From Methylophaga lonarensis MPL (GTDB lineage: Bacteria > Pseudomonadota > Gammaproteobacteria > Nitrosococcales > Methylophagaceae), in NCBI RefSeq assembly GCF_000349205.1, contig NZ_APHR01000009.1, forward strand, positions 1 through 49,287: DNA of 49,287 nt, in the 5' to 3' direction. Within the stretch, counting starts at the first letter, position 1, and every line of letters starts with the position of its first letter. The notes under the pieces are model-generated. The model was not told where the DNA came from, did no database searches, and worked only from the letters and a program-made list of their open reading frames with translations. Both the position numbers and the translations under genes were made by a program. Shown here piece by piece: positions 42,247 to 49,287 of the stretch.

Positions 42247-45222
42247 TCAGCCTTGGCTATCTGTTACTGAAGTAAGTAGCTCTGACACTGTACCTAGCAG
42301 AGTATCTCTTGAATAGGGTTTTTTGAGCATTCGATAGTGGCTGAAACTACTCAGTTCCGCTCCAACAGAAGTGTTGTTGAATCCGGTAGTCAGCAAAACC
42401 GGCAAGTCCGGTCTTGTTTGCTGGAGGGTTTGCACCAACTGTAAACCATTTATTTGGCCGGGCATTTGCAAGTCGGTGAACACCAGCTCAATATCTGAAT
42501 GGCTCTTGAGCAGTTGCAGCGCCTCGGTGGCATCAGCCGTGCTAATGACCTTATGTCCAGCGGATTCCAGTTGGTGACTGGCAAAATTTCTGACCATCGA
42601 ATCATCTTCTACTAACAAAATCACTGCTCTCGATGCATTAACCGTCATTTTGTCGCTGACAGCAGTAGTCGGCAGATACCTGGCACGGGGCAGATAAAGT
42701 TTGAAAACACTGCCTTGGCCGGGACTTGATTGCACACTGATATGACCACCGGATTGACGAACAAAGCCGTAAACCATGCTAAGCCCGAGTCCTGTTCCCT
42801 CACCCACAGCCTTGGTGGTGAAGAAAGGTTCAAAAATTTTATCGATATGTTTTTTATCTATGCCTTGTCCGGTATCTGATACCGAGAGACAGACATAATC
42901 TCCTGGAGTCAGAGCCGGTAAAGTGCGGTGGTTGTCTGAGTGCCGCTGGATGTTTTCGGTGGCAATTGACAGTTGCCCTCCCCCTGGCATAGCGGCCCGA
43001 GCATTCAGGCACAGATTGAGCAAGCTACTCTCGAGTTGTACCGGATCAATCATCACCGGCCAGGTCTGCTCAGGAAGTTCCAGTTTGAGTGAAACTGTCG
43101 AACCTATTGAGCTGCGGAGTAGATCGGCGCTGTGTTGAACCAGTTGTCTGATGTCGGTTGATTGGGGTGATAATGGTTGTTTACGGGCATAGGCAAGCAG
43201 GCTTTGCGTCAGTTTGGCACCACGGTCTGCGGCTTGGGCAATAAGTTTCACCATCTCATGCAATTGCGGCTGTTGGTCCAATAGCTCCAGCAACACCTCG
43301 CTATTACCGCTGACGACGGTCAGCAGATTGTTGAAATCGTGGGCAATGCCACCAGTGAGTTGGCCAATTGCTTCCATGCGCTGGCTTTGAAACAGTTGCT
43401 GTTGTAGCTGAACTTCCTCAGTAATATCCCGTTCCACTGAGACCCAATGAGTAGGCACGCCATCAGCATCAATGATTGGCACAATGTTCAGCTCAAGCAT
43501 CAACTCGCGCTTGTCTTTGGTGTAATCGGTCAGGCGAGCGCGAACCGGCTGCCAGTTTTCCAGCGCATGGCGAATACGATCCAATTCAGCCCGCTCAGTT
43601 TTGGGGCCTTGCAGTAACCGAGGACTTTGACCTATGACCTCGCGATGGCTAAAACCTGTGATTCGTTCGAATGCTTCATTAACAAAAATAATTTCGGGGC
43701 CAGGAGGATCGATGGATGTGGCTTTGGTGATCATCACGATATCGTTGAGTTGAGAGATAGCGCTACGTAATAGCTTCAACTCTTCCTGTTCTTGTCGCTG
43801 CCGAGTGATATTTCGCAAGTAGACGGTCAGGCCTTCAGCAGAAGGATAGGTTTTGATGGCCAGCCATAGTTGGGCACTGGGGAGAAACGCTTCAAATTCT
43901 TCAACGCTTTGCTCAGCCAGTGTTCGATTGAACGCTGGCAGAAACGCCTCATCGTCAATCATACAGTCTTGCCAGCGAACATTTTTTAGCAAGGCTTTTT
44001 TGGGATGACCAAGCATGCTGGCGGCCTGCTCATTGACATAAGCGAACCTGAGCTCATGATCCAGACTGAAAAATCCATCTGTAATGCTCTCAAGTGTGTT
44101 TTGCAGTTGCCGTGCCAGTGCTTCGGAATGTTGCTGGAGTTTTTTGATGGCATCAATGTCCATCGCTGAACCAAACCACTTAACGATATTGCCATCACTG
44201 TCCCGCGACGGGTTAGCCTTGACCTGGTGCCAGATATAACGGCCGTCCTCGTTGCGCAGCCGAAATTCAGTGGCATAGGGGGTGCCGGTTGTCAGTGAAT
44301 ACTGCCAGCGCTCTGCTGTGGCTTGCTGGTCTTCCGGTGCGAGAAATGTCAGCCAGTTATCCAGAATGAACTCAGTATCCTTACCCGTCAGGCGTGACAC
44401 GGTGTTTGAAACATAATCCAGTGAACCATCTGGTGTGGCGGTCCAGACAAATACCTGGAAGTTATCCAGCAGGTAATGCAGTCGATTTTCAGCTTCATCT
44501 GCAATAATTTCTGCAGTGCGTGATGAGCTGATATCCAGCAAGGTGCCGTGTACTGATCCTGATTCCGCTACATCAAGTTGAGCGGCAAGGCGCAGCCATT
44601 TGTTGGTACCGTCTTTGGTGGTCAGCAAAAGTTCCACATCAAAACGGTCTTGTTGTAAAAGGCAATCAGCAAGCGCTTGTTCGAGTCTGATCTGACTTTG
44701 ATTGCAAAACAGTTGGGTGAAGTGTTTAAAACTGAGTTGAGGGCTGTCGCACTCCAGGATCGACATGGCCAGCGTGTTCAGTTCAAACATTTGATCTTGA
44801 GGGTTGAATTGCCAGTAACCCAGGTGGGCCAGTTCTTGTGCCTGCTGTAATTGCTGTTGTTGACGGAGCAACTGCTGACGTCGTTTCATGGCCTGACGGC
44901 ACAGCATAAACACGGCAACCAGGGCGATTGAGGACAGGATACGATTGCCAATGATGTAGATCATCGAAGCGTTGGTTTGAGCATCCACTGGCAGCGCGAC
45001 AAAGGCTGTCCATATCAACAACAGTGCACTGTAAAAGCAGATGTCGAGTTGCCAGAAATGTTGGCTTCGGGCTGCCAGCAGCAGTATTGGGCTGTACAAA
45101 ATGCCATGTGCAAAGCCCAGTGGAGTCAGCATGTCTGTGACAAAAACGCCCAGCACCAGCAACATACTCAGCATCAGAAAGCTGTGTTCAGTACCTTGGA
45201 GAGCAGTCCTTCGTTGGATCAT
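42247..45222 (-). CDS. Multi-PAS hybrid sensor histidine kinase
   Basis: The 991-residue product has an N-terminal membrane region of about four segments (residues 15-110), then several PAS/PAC domains (about 130-620; RLTGKDTEFILDNWLTF and RITGFSHREVIGQSPRLL are PAS cores). The kinase core follows, with the His in GGIAHDFNNLLTVVSGNSE, and N- and G-box motifs (DTGQGIDKKH, GEGTGLGLSMVYGF), then a C-terminal receiver (LVEDDSMVRN, phospho-acceptor in VFTDLQMPG). It lies 2 bp before the REC-EAL-GGDEF gene, its likely partner. Confidence 0.92.
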   Translation of the reverse strand: MIQRRTALQGTEHSFLMLSMLLVLGVFVTDMLTPLGFAHGILYSPILLLAARSQHFWQLDICFYSALLLIWTAFVALPVDAQTNASMIYIIGNRILSSIALVAVFMLCRQAMKRRQQLLRQQQQLQQAQELAHLGYWQFNPQDQMFELNTLAMSILECDSPQLSFKHFTQLFCNQSQIRLEQALADCLLQQDRFDVELLLTTKDGTNKWLRLAAQLDVAESGSVHGTLLDISSSRTAEIIADEAENRLHYLLDNFQVFVWTATPDGSLDYVSNTVSRLTGKDTEFILDNWLTFLAPEDQQATAERWQYSLTTGTPYATEFRLRNEDGRYIWHQVKANPSRDSDGNIVKWFGSAMDIDAIKKLQQHSEALARQLQNTLESITDGFFSLDHELRFAYVNEQAASMLGHPKKALLKNVRWQDCMIDDEAFLPAFNRTLAEQSVEEFEAFLPSAQLWLAIKTYPSAEGLTVYLRNITRQRQEQEELKLLRSAISQLNDIVMITKATSIDPPGPEIIFVNEAFERITGFSHREVIGQSPRLLQGPKTERAELDRIRHALENWQPVRARLTDYTKDKRELMLELNIVPIIDADGVPTHWVSVERDITEEVQLQQQLFQSQRMEAIGQLTGGIAHDFNNLLTVVSGNSEVLLELLDQQPQLHEMVKLIAQAADRGAKLTQSLLAYARKQPLSPQSTDIRQLVQHSADLLRSSIGSTVSLKLELPEQTWPVMIDPVQLESSLLNLCLNARAAMPGGGQLSIATENIQRHSDNHRTLPALTPGDYVCLSVSDTGQGIDKKHIDKIFEPFFTTKAVGEGTGLGLSMVYGFVRQSGGHISVQSSPGQGSVFKLYLPRARYLPTTAVSDKMTVNASRAVILLVEDDSMVRNFASHQLESAGHKVISTADATEALQLLKSHSDIELVFTDLQMPGQINGLQLVQTLQQTRPDLPVLLTTGFNNTSVGAELSSFSHYRMLKKPYSRDTLLGTVSELLTSVTDSQG

Positions 45223-45255
45223 AGGCCATTTCCTGTTGCTCTGTCGGGCGCTGTG

Positions 45256-45834
45256 TTACTGACGAAAGTCTCGTAAACCGGCCTCGGTAATAATTATATC
45301 CAGCCGAATATCATGCGGCTGTGGGTGAATACTGTCCAGAAAACTACTTTCAATTCCCAGACCGATACTCAGCGGTTTGGGCTGACGACTTGCCAGTGTC
45401 CGATCATAAAATCCACCGCCATAACCCAGGCGATAGCCTGCGGCATCAAAGCCAACCAAGGGAATGAGCAGCACATCGGGTTCTATGATGTCGCCAGATT
45501 TCGGGATGGGAATATCCCACGGGCCATTTTCCATCGGGCTATCCGGTGTCCAGAGCCTGAATATCAGGGCTTGATGGGCGGTTTGAATCACCGGCAGTGC
45601 CGTTTTCCAGCCAAGTTCACTGCATTTGGCAACAAAATCACGGCAATCCGGCTCTGCACGAATGGGCCAGTAAAACCCCAGTGTGCTTACCGGCAAACCG
45701 GCAAACACGTCTGATAGTGTTTTGTGGCAGTTTCGTTGCCAGGCTTGTCGTTGTGGCAGGCTCAATTGCTGGCGGACACGAATCAGCTGTTCACGTTGTT
45801 GTTGCCGCCATGCTTTGACGAGCTCAAGGGTCAT
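45256..45834 (-). CDS. 5-formyltetrahydrofolate cyclo-ligase
   Basis: The 192-residue enzyme turns 5-formyl-THF into 5,10-methenyl-THF with ATP. The family motif GYRLGYGGGFYDRTLA (residues about 133-147), the N-terminal REQLIRVRQQLS segment and LLIPLVGFDAAGYRLG are present. One-carbon folate chemistry is fitting in a methylotroph. Its ATG overlaps the nsrR stop by 1 bp (TGATG), so the two are coupled. Confidence 0.93.
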   Translation of the reverse strand: MTLELVKAWRQQQREQLIRVRQQLSLPQRQAWQRNCHKTLSDVFAGLPVSTLGFYWPIRAEPDCRDFVAKCSELGWKTALPVIQTAHQALIFRLWTPDSPMENGPWDIPIPKSGDIIEPDVLLIPLVGFDAAGYRLGYGGGFYDRTLASRQPKPLSIGLGIESSFLDSIHPQPHDIRLDIIITEAGLRDFRQ

Positions 45835-46265
45835 CAGCTGACCTTCATCAATTCCCGGAGCTTGTTTCTGTTGGTGACAAGATCGGTCAAATGATATTGA
45901 TCCAGCACTTCAAGAAAAGCGGTTTGAGCCTTTCCCAGCGCGTGTTTAAGAACACAGGCGGGCGTAATCGGGCAACTGGCAGGTTCAGAAAAACAGCTCA
46001 GCAGTTGCAGGTTTTCAGTTTTACGGATCAGCGCACCGATATTGATCTCGTGACTGGGTTTAGCCAGGGACAGGCCGCCTCCTCTACCACGCTGACTTTT
46101 TACATACCCCTGCTGGACCAGCATTTGAACGACCTTGGCAAGGTGATTGGCTGAGATATTGTAGCGTTCAGCAGCCTCGTGAATCGTGGCTGTTTGTTCA
46201 CCATCCTTGATTGCCAGATATACCAACAGACGCAACGCATAGTCAGTGTGTGTGGTTAGTTGCAT
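45834..46265 (-). CDS. nsrR: Rrf2-family iron-sulfur regulator NsrR
   Basis: The 143-residue product is an Rrf2-type repressor with a winged helix (MQLTTHTDYALRLLVYLA start, YNISANHLAKVVQML) and three cysteines for a 4Fe-4S or 2Fe-2S cluster (Cys91, Cys98, Cys104 in LSCFSEPASCPITPAC). The ITPAC and the C-terminal LTDLV match NsrR, the nitric-oxide sensor. The first two Cys are 7 apart, more than the spacing I recall in E. coli. It is the first gene of a pair with formyl-THF cyclo-ligase. The upstream 260 bp (46266-46526) show no gene. Confidence 0.88.
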   Translation of the reverse strand: MQLTTHTDYALRLLVYLAIKDGEQTATIHEAAERYNISANHLAKVVQMLVQQGYVKSQRGRGGGLSLAKPSHEINIGALIRKTENLQLLSCFSEPASCPITPACVLKHALGKAQTAFLEVLDQYHLTDLVTNRNKLRELMKVS

Positions 46266-46526
46266 AAAGATAGCCTGTGAATTGTATGGACATAGTATTC
46301 GCTTTTAATCGAACCTGTAAATCGTGTTGGTTCGGTTATCGCTATAGCGGGATCTGTGTCTTGATTGTCGGGAGATGCTCAACAGCGCTGTTGAGCCAGC
46401 CAGCAGAGATAACTGGATCAAACTTTAACCATGGTAACTTTCGTTTTACGGCCACAATGGACTGACCGCTTATGATGTCAGGAATTCCCATGATTCCTGA
46501 CAATCGTCGAACGGCTTTTCCATCGC

Positions 46527-47858
46527 CTAGCGGCTGTATCGCTCCGGAAGTCTGACAATGACTTTCAAGCCCCCCATCGCTGAGGCATCAAACAGCAACA
46601 CACCATCGTAACTATCTACTATGTCATAGACAATCGCCAGCCCCAAACCGCTGCCGGGGCGTGTTTCATCGGCCCTGAAGCCGCGACGAGTGATGGAATG
46701 AAGATGTTCAGCAGAGCATCCGGCGCCGTCGTCTTCAATAATGAACTGCACACCTTTGTCAGCGGTAATGGTTATTTTTACTTCTTGTTCACACCATTTG
46801 CAGGCGTTATCCAGAAGATTGCCCAGCATTTCCAGTAGATCTTCTCTGTCACCATAGAACTTTGCTTCGCTGGCAATCGTGATATGAAACTGAATGGCCT
46901 TTTCCAGATAGAGTTGACGCAATGTTTCGGTCAACTCTGTCAGCTCCTGCCTTAGTGCGACACGCTGTCCCGGTAATGGTGCCCCCAGCAGTCGCGCACG
47001 TTTTAATTCACGCTCGATAATTTGTCCAATCGCGCTACTGGCATTGTAGATGGTATCCTGCAGTTCCCGATTGACGCGTATTTCTGGGCGATCAGCGATT
47101 TGATTGATCAAGGCCAATCTGGTTTTAAGGGCATGAGCCAGATTGCCCAGTGCCTCGCGGGAGCGACGATTCTTGCGGGTCAGACTGTGCAAAAGCTGAT
47201 TCAGCTCGCTGATCATTGGCTGAATTTCATCGGGAGCATCGGTACTGATCTGGTCGATTTCGCCTCGCTCAAGCCGAGTCAAATCTTCCTGAACGCTGCC
47301 AAGCGGTTGCAATGCATTACGCACCAACCACCATTGAATTAACAGTAAAAGTAACAACCCTACCGCAGACAATAATGAGAACTGGAGCTGAAACTGTGAT
47401 AGTTGTGCTTGAAGAGCACTAGTATCTTCGGCGATGGCGATAGTCAATTGCTGACCTTGTTTGCGAAAGCCCATGGTTAGTGTCAGCAGTCTCTGTTCCT
47501 CCGGGCCAGTTGTGTAGTGGTTAATGCGCTCACCCGGTCTCAGCAGATTCAGACTGAAATTGTGGTCCCACAGAGAACGTGACTGCTGGCATTGAAGATT
47601 TGCGCAAACGGTGTAGTAATGACCGGAAAAAGGCGTCATGTAGACGCTACTCATACGCCGCGGATCCAGTTTCATTTCACCACTGGCATCAATTTCGATG
47701 CTGGCCAGAAGGCTTTCTGCTTCACGCTGCATTCGATCCAGCAACTGATCTTCATTCATCTGACCAACGAAGTAGCTGATCAGCGCCCATTGTATGAATA
47801 GTAAGACTGCAATGGTGGCAGTCAGACCGAAAGACAATCGATGCTTCAATGAAGTCAC
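46527..47858 (-). CDS. PhoQ/QseC-type sensor histidine kinase
   Basis: The 443-residue product has two membrane helices (about 9-30 and 165-185) around a periplasmic domain, HAMP, a His box LGNLAHALKTRLALI and an ATPase domain (NLLDNACKWC, EDDGAGCS, GSGLGLAIVYD). The start is a GTG at 47858 overlapping the response regulator stop as GTGA. The operon order PepSY protein, regulator, kinase resembles PepSY-linked two-component systems that answer to metal or envelope signals; the signal here is unknown. Confidence 0.9.
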   Translation of the reverse strand: MTSLKHRLSFGLTATIAVLLFIQWALISYFVGQMNEDQLLDRMQREAESLLASIEIDASGEMKLDPRRMSSVYMTPFSGHYYTVCANLQCQQSRSLWDHNFSLNLLRPGERINHYTTGPEEQRLLTLTMGFRKQGQQLTIAIAEDTSALQAQLSQFQLQFSLLSAVGLLLLLLIQWWLVRNALQPLGSVQEDLTRLERGEIDQISTDAPDEIQPMISELNQLLHSLTRKNRRSREALGNLAHALKTRLALINQIADRPEIRVNRELQDTIYNASSAIGQIIERELKRARLLGAPLPGQRVALRQELTELTETLRQLYLEKAIQFHITIASEAKFYGDREDLLEMLGNLLDNACKWCEQEVKITITADKGVQFIIEDDGAGCSAEHLHSITRRGFRADETRPGSGLGLAIVYDIVDSYDGVLLFDASAMGGLKVIVRLPERYSR

Positions 47859-48522
47859 TCTATGTCCTCGACCAAAACATAGCCCTGACCTCGGCGTGTC
47901 TGTATAAGCGTCGCGCCAATTTTGTGGCGTAACCGGTTGATATAGACTTCAATCACGTTGCTGTCGCGATCAGCGTCGTACTCATAGACATGTTCTGTCA
48001 GGGTTTGTTTGGAAACAATCTGTCCTGGATGCATCATCAGATAGCGTAACAGTTTGAACTCGGTTGCGGTGAGTTCCTCTTCGCTTTGATCTGGCAGCGT
48101 AACGCGTTGGGTATCTTCATTGAGTAACAGGCCACTGCATTGCAGTGGACCAGTGTTGAGACCGACAGCACGTTTTAGCACTGCATTGATTCTTGCCAAT
48201 AACTCTTCAATTTGAAAAGGTTTGGCGAGATAGTCATCTGCACCCGCTTTGAAGCCACTGACTTTTTCTTCCCAGCTGCTGCGAGCGGTCAGAATGATCA
48301 CCGGCAGACGATTCCCCCGTTGCCGCCAGTTTCGCAGGACTTCAATACCAGCTCTTTCCGGCAGGCCCAAGTCCAGCACAGCAAGATCATAGGCTCAATA
48401 TCGCCCAACGCTTCGGCATCGACTCCATCAGCGCTCAGGTCAACGGCGTAACCAGCTTCCGTAAGTGAAGTCTGCAGTGCAGGTCCGAGATGTGGATCAT
48501 CTTCAACCAGCAGGATTCTCAT
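47855..48522 (-). CDS. OmpR/PhoP-type response regulator, interrupted by a -1 frameshift
   Basis: The N-terminal receiver starts MRILLVEDDPHLGPALQTSL at 48522 and is read to GDIEP near 48392. The rest, beginning with the phospho-acceptor segment VLDLGLPERAG, is in the next frame and runs to a winged-helix DNA-binding end (SKQTLTEHVYEYDADRDSNVIEVYINRLR) at 47855. One missing base near 48391 (cct-a, probably one T) splits the gene; adding it gives EPYDLAVLDLGLP, the standard family sequence. It lies 2 bp after the PepSY gene and overlaps the kinase start by 4. Confidence 0.87.
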
Positions 48523-48524
48523 AA

Positions 48525-48851
48525 TCAGTCATCCAGTTCGATTTTGAGGATTTCAGCGGTGGCGGCATCCAGTTCAATTTCCCAGACCAGGCCGTCATCA
48601 TCAAGTATTTCAACTTCATAGATGTAGCGGCCTTTCTCGAACTCCAGCTCGGTTTCAATGATGATGCCAGTTTTGACTTCACGTACGACTTCAATGATGC
48701 GTTCCAGTGGCAGAATTTTACCCGAGAGGCGGAGTTCGCGGGCGGCACGATGGTCGATATCGGCCAGTGCCAGTGTTCCAGGCATGGCCATCATTAATCC
48801 TGTGCTGAGCAGGATAATGCTCAAACATCGACCACATTTTAATTTTGACAT
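48525..48851 (-). CDS. PepSY-domain periplasmic protein
   Basis: The 108-residue product has a signal peptide (about 1-30, ending LALA) and a PepSY domain: ILPLERIIEVVREVKTG, then YIYEVEILDDDGLVWEIELDA. Such proteins modulate partners in the periplasm. It is the first gene of an operon with the response regulator and kinase, where it may feed back on the kinase. Confidence 0.88.
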   Translation of the reverse strand: MSKLKCGRCLSIILLSTGLMMAMPGTLALADIDHRAARELRLSGKILPLERIIEVVREVKTGIIIETELEFEKGRYIYEVEILDDDGLVWEIELDAATAEILKIELDD

Positions 48852-48936
48852 GAGTGCCTCACGAAGCTCTGGTCAGGTCTTGACCACGCTATCAGTATAC
48901 AAAGGCAAGCTTAACTGAAAATGAACTTTTTGCCGG

Positions 48937-49287
48937 TCAGGATTCTTGCTTGAAACGTTCGATCATGTCTGCCAATTGATGAGATTGTCTCGACAACGCC
49001 AGTGCCGCGTCATTGGCCTGACTTGCACCTGAGATGGCATGACCTGCTCGATCACTGATGTGAACAATATTTCTGTTGATGTCTTCACTGACTGCGCTCT
49101 GTTCCTCAACAGCGGTCGCAATTTGTGTGTTGAGATCATTAATGCCACTGATCTGTTCGGCGATATGTTGCAGCGCTTCAATGGCGGCGGAGACGTTATG
49201 CTGACTCTCGGTTGTGGTTGCTGACTTTGTTCCATCACTCTGACGGCGCTGGTGACTGCCTTGATTGAGATTTTCTATCAAGTGTTG
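48937..49287 (-). CDS. C-terminal part of a methyl-accepting chemotaxis protein, with two compensating indels
   Basis: The frame encodes the distal signalling helix of a chemoreceptor (IAEQISGINDLNTQIATAVEEQS, VSEDINRNIVHISD, MIERFKQ). Bases 49216-49250 read HQRRQSDGTKSATTTES, but in the next frame AVRVMEQSQ appears, the family sequence (GT-x-x-AVxVMexSq). One extra C near 49248 and one missing base near 49218 restore it. The start is beyond the window edge. The gene is partial. Confidence 0.85.
   Translation of the reverse strand, partial: QHLIENLNQGSHQRRQSDGTKSATTTESQHNVSAAIEALQHIAEQISGINDLNTQIATAVEEQSAVSEDINRNIVHISDRAGHAISGASQANDAALALSRQSHQLADMIERFKQES

Overview
The window reads as a chromosomal segment of a methylotrophic gammaproteobacterium, most likely a Methylophaga-like (Methylophagaceae/Piscirickettsiaceae) organism. 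Pointers are the gammaproteobacterial rpsU-yqeY-dnaG-rpoD block followed by tRNA-Ile2, an NsrR of the proteobacterial type, and a complete methylamine dehydrogenase (MADH) gene set in the order mauFBEDAGLMN followed by azurin, the layout I recall from obligate methylotrophs that use azurin rather than amicyanin. The genus is an inference; no 16S gene is present.

Layout. 0-3.2 kb: folate genes (folM-like, folK, folB), plsY and tsaD. 3.2-7.9 kb: the macromolecular synthesis operon rpsU-yqeY-dnaG-rpoD, tRNA-Ile(CAU) and a strong terminator. 7.9-9.5 kb: a gene-poor stretch, a VC0807-type membrane protein and a broken small ORF. 9.4-20.8 kb: the methylamine island, with azurin (plus strand) converging on mauFBEDAGLMN (minus), then a TorF-type porin (minus), an EutR-like AraC regulator (plus) and tatABC (plus). 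21-24.8 kb: a lipoprotein, a periplasmic NMT1-like/GGDEF protein, a Trp-rich small protein, pdxH and tpx. 24.8-30.5 kb: a minus-strand unit of SorC-family regulator, PstSCAB-like transporter and phosphonoacetate-hydrolase-like enzyme. 30.6-34 kb: three hypotheticals and a sodium:solute symporter. 34-37.5 kb: a DUF4168 gene divergent from a kinase/NtrC-type regulator pair, with a sigma-54-like promoter between. 37.6-49.3 kb: hypotheticals, an FAD protein, a REC-EAL-GAF-GGDEF protein with a large hybrid kinase, formyl-THF cyclo-ligase, nsrR, a PepSY/two-component operon and the end of a chemotaxis receptor.

The most interesting signal is an unlabelled regulon. An 18-bp element, TGCCRATTNTTGCTAYYR, occurs five times in the methylamine island. 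It lies exactly 19 bp upstream of a good -10 box in front of azurin (TACAAT), mauF (TATATT) and torF (TATGTT), once in front of the araC gene, and once as an inverted distal copy behind the mauF site. The azurin and mauF copies are identical over all 18 bases. The AraC/EutR-type protein encoded inside the island is the obvious candidate ligand, so azurin, MADH, the porin and the regulator probably form one regulon. tatABC lies directly downstream of the regulator, and two mau products (MauA, MauM) carry twin-arginine signals, which suggests a co-inherited export system for the enzyme.

Data quality. Single-base frameshifts interrupt folM, folB, the PepSY-linked response regulator and (twice, compensating) the chemotaxis receptor, and perhaps a small ORF near 9.2 kb. 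Most sit near the window ends. Reading across one missing or extra base restores the family sequence each time, so sequencing indels are at least as likely as real decay.
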